Source: Clostridiaceae bacterium (GTDB lineage: Bacteria; Bacillota; Clostridia; Oscillospirales; Acutalibacteraceae). Taken from it: a stretch of DNA of 7,116 nt. A model generated the notes under the pieces. The model worked only from the letters and a program-made list of their open reading frames with translations, was not told the DNA's origin and did no database searches. The stretch is taken from NCBI GenBank assembly GCA_904502215.1, contig CAJGDQ010000053.1, forward strand, positions 1 through 7,116, read 5' to 3'. The position numbers were made by a program, and so were the translations under genes. Shown here in pieces: positions 5,716-7,116 of this stretch (positions are counted from its first letter, which is position 1; every line of letters begins with the position of its first letter).

Positions 5716-6159
5716 ATGGCTATAAGGAATATAGTTAAAATCGGCGATGATACTCTTAGAAAGGTTTGCCGAACTCAACTTAATTTTGATGAGCGTTTGG
5801 CTCAAATTTTAGACGATATGGCGGATACTATGTATAACGCCGAGGGTGTGGGTCTTGCCGCTCCCCAAATTGGAATACTTAGAAGATTTTGTGTTGTTGA
5901 TACAGGGGATGGCTTAATAGAGCTTATAAACCCTGTTATTATAGAAAAAAGCGGTTGTCAGATAGGTGGGGAAGGTTGTCTTTCGGTGCCTGATAGATGC
6001 GAAGAGGTTAAAAGACCTTTAAAGGTTAAGGTTAGAGCTCAGGATAGAAATGGTAATAATATCATTGTTGAGGGTGAGGGCTTAAAGGCTCGTGCTTTTT
6101 GCCACGAAATAGACCATCTTGACGGAATACTTTATATAGACAGAGCGGAGAAAAAATGA
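5716..6159 (+). CDS. def: Peptide deformylase
   Basis: A 147-residue metal-dependent hydrolase that removes the N-formyl group from nascent proteins at the ribosome. All three signature motifs are intact: GVGLAAPQIG (44-53, with Gln51), EGCLSVP (86-92, metal ligand Cys88) and HEIDHLDG (130-137, metal ligands His130 and His134, catalytic Glu131). The short length and lack of an insertion fit the compact deformylases seen in Clostridia and in Gram-negatives (E. coli-like type 1) rather than the longer Bacillus type 2. The ribosome binding site TAGGAGGAA (5705-5713) overlaps the priA stop. Its last four bases, ATGA, are also the start of fmt, so deformylase and formyltransferase are likely made in linked amounts. 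Confidence 0.97.
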   Translation: MAIRNIVKIGDDTLRKVCRTQLNFDERLAQILDDMADTMYNAEGVGLAAPQIGILRRFCVVDTGDGLIELINPVIIEKSGCQIGGEGCLSVPDRCEEVKRPLKVKVRAQDRNGNNIIVEGEGLKARAFCHEIDHLDGILYIDRAEKK

Positions 6160-7091
6160 AGATAGTTTTTATGGGAACTCCCGATTATGCGGTTGCCACT
6201 TTAGAAAGGTTAATAGAAAAGGGACACGAGGTTGCCGCAGTTTTTGCCCAACCCGATAAAAAGGTTGGAAGAAAACAAATTCTAACCCCACCGCCTGTTA
6301 AGGTTTGTGCGATGGAGAACGGTATACCCGTTTTTCAGCCCGAAACCTTAAGGGATGGCAAGGCTGAGGAAGTTTTAAGGGGTATTGCTCCCGATGTTAT
6401 AGTTGTTGTGGCTTATGGCAAGATTTTGCCTAAAGGTATTCTTAATATTGCAAGGTTTGGCTGTGTTAACGGTCATGCATCATTACTTCCAAAGTATAGA
6501 GGCGCCTCTCCTATTCAGTGGTGTATAGTTTGCGGTGAAGAGGAAACAGGAGTTTCAACTATGCTTATGGATGAGGGTATGGATACAGGCGATATCCTCA
6601 AAACCGAAAAGGTTAAGATAGGCGAAAATGAAACCGCTGAAGAGCTTTTTGAAAGACTATCTGTTATTAGCGCCGATTTAATGGTTTCAACCTTGGATGC
6701 ACTCGAAAAGGGCGATATAACACCCGTAAAACAAAATGAACAAGAGGCTACTTATGCCCCAATTATTAAAAAGGAAATGGCGCTTTTGGATTTCTCTAAA
6801 ACTGCAAAGGAAATTCATAATGCCATTAGAGGCTATTATTCTTGGCCTTGTGCTTATTTTTTCTTAAATGGCAAAAGAATTAAGGTGATTTCGGCTTCGG
6901 TTGGAAATGAAACCAATAAAAAGCCAGGAACTGTTTTTGCTGATAAAAATAACTTTGCCGTTGCCTGCAAGGATAGATTTATTAACCTTTTGGTTATTCA
7001 GCCTGAGGGCTCAAAGGTAATGGAAGCCAAGCAGTTTTTATGCGGAAATTCCAATTTAGATGGAATTGTTATTGGTGAAGAAAATGGCTGA
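6156..7091 (+). CDS. fmt: Methionyl-tRNA formyltransferase
   Basis: A 311-residue cytoplasmic enzyme, normal family length, that transfers a formyl group from 10-formyltetrahydrofolate to the initiator Met-tRNA, the substrate later undone by deformylase. The N-terminal formyltransferase fold starts MKIVFMGTPDYAV. The substrate-loop segment PDKKVGRKQILTPPPVK lies at 33-49. The active site has Asn105 and His107 in VNGHASLLPKYRGASPIQW (104-122) and Asp143 in MDEGMDTGDIL (138-148). The C-terminal OB-like tRNA-binding domain begins around residue 205-210 (YAPIIKKEMALLDFSKTA) and includes RGYYSWPCAYFFLNGKRIKV. ATG 6156 overlaps the def stop by 4 nt, with GCGGAG just before. Its own end overlaps the next gene by 8 nt. 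Confidence 0.97.
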   Translation: MKIVFMGTPDYAVATLERLIEKGHEVAAVFAQPDKKVGRKQILTPPPVKVCAMENGIPVFQPETLRDGKAEEVLRGIAPDVIVVVAYGKILPKGILNIARFGCVNGHASLLPKYRGASPIQWCIVCGEEETGVSTMLMDEGMDTGDILKTEKVKIGENETAEELFERLSVISADLMVSTLDALEKGDITPVKQNEQEATYAPIIKKEMALLDFSKTAKEIHNAIRGYYSWPCAYFFLNGKRIKVISASVGNETNKKPGTVFADKNNFAVACKDRFINLLVIQPEGSKVMEAKQFLCGNSNLDGIVIGEENG

Positions 7092-7116
7092 TGCGAGAAA
7101 AATCGCAGTTAAAACC
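7084..7116 (+). CDS. rsmB: Start of a probable 16S rRNA (cytosine-967-C5)-methyltransferase, cut by the window edge
   Basis: Eleven codons (MADARKIAVKT) are visible, beginning at ATG 7084 and overlapping the fmt stop by 8 nt; GGTGAAG (7074-7080) can serve as ribosome binding site. The sequence fits the NusB-like start of RsmB/Sun proteins (a pattern of ARxxAxxxL), and fmt-rsmB is the conserved order in Firmicutes. With so few residues the identification rests largely on context. A zinc peptidase gene sits here in some Clostridia, but the visible residues do not resemble it. Confidence 0.65.
   Translation, partial: MADARKIAVKT

Overview
The window looks like chromosomal DNA of a low-GC Gram-positive bacterium. 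It is most likely a member of class Clostridia, perhaps an uncultured Oscillospirales-like gut lineage. The reasons are the gene order yicC-remA-gmk-rpoZ-priA-def-fmt-(rsmB), which matches the Bacillus/Clostridium yloC-ylzA-gmk cluster; the strong purine-rich ribosome binding sites; the AT-rich sequence; and consensus sigma-A type promoters. The placement below class level is inference.

Layout. Positions 1-75 hold a tandem array of small perfect hairpins, each separated by an identical TATTTCA box; the array runs off the left edge. Next come a long hairpin terminator (76-116) and a complete minus-strand tRNA-Ser(GGA) gene with encoded CCA (118-209), which has its own promoter (223-251). A plus-strand promoter (291-319) drives an integral membrane protein of the CPBP (Abi/CAAX) family with a TTG start. 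Its presumed catalytic residues are mostly replaced. This gene ends in an intrinsic terminator (1183-1213) that includes its own stop codon.

The rest is one dense plus-strand housekeeping operon. It starts from a promoter with perfect -35 and -10 hexamers (1242-1271) and has no internal terminator. It encodes the YicC/YloC endoribonuclease, the RemA DNA-binding regulator, guanylate kinase, a short RNA polymerase omega subunit, the PriA restart helicase, peptide deformylase, methionyl-tRNA formyltransferase, and the first 11 codons of a probable RsmB 16S rRNA methyltransferase. Four of the junctions overlap by 4 to 8 bases, which suggests translational coupling. Def and Fmt are the two ends of the N-formylmethionine cycle. 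Gmk supplies GDP for GTP, dGTP and (p)ppGpp synthesis, and omega belongs to RNA polymerase. The coaBC gene that sits between rpoZ and priA in Bacillus subtilis is absent.

There is no stretch over 300 bases without a gene. The least explained element is the hairpin array at the left edge. The second is the active-site-degenerate CPBP protein. Everything else is conserved core biology with small local oddities.
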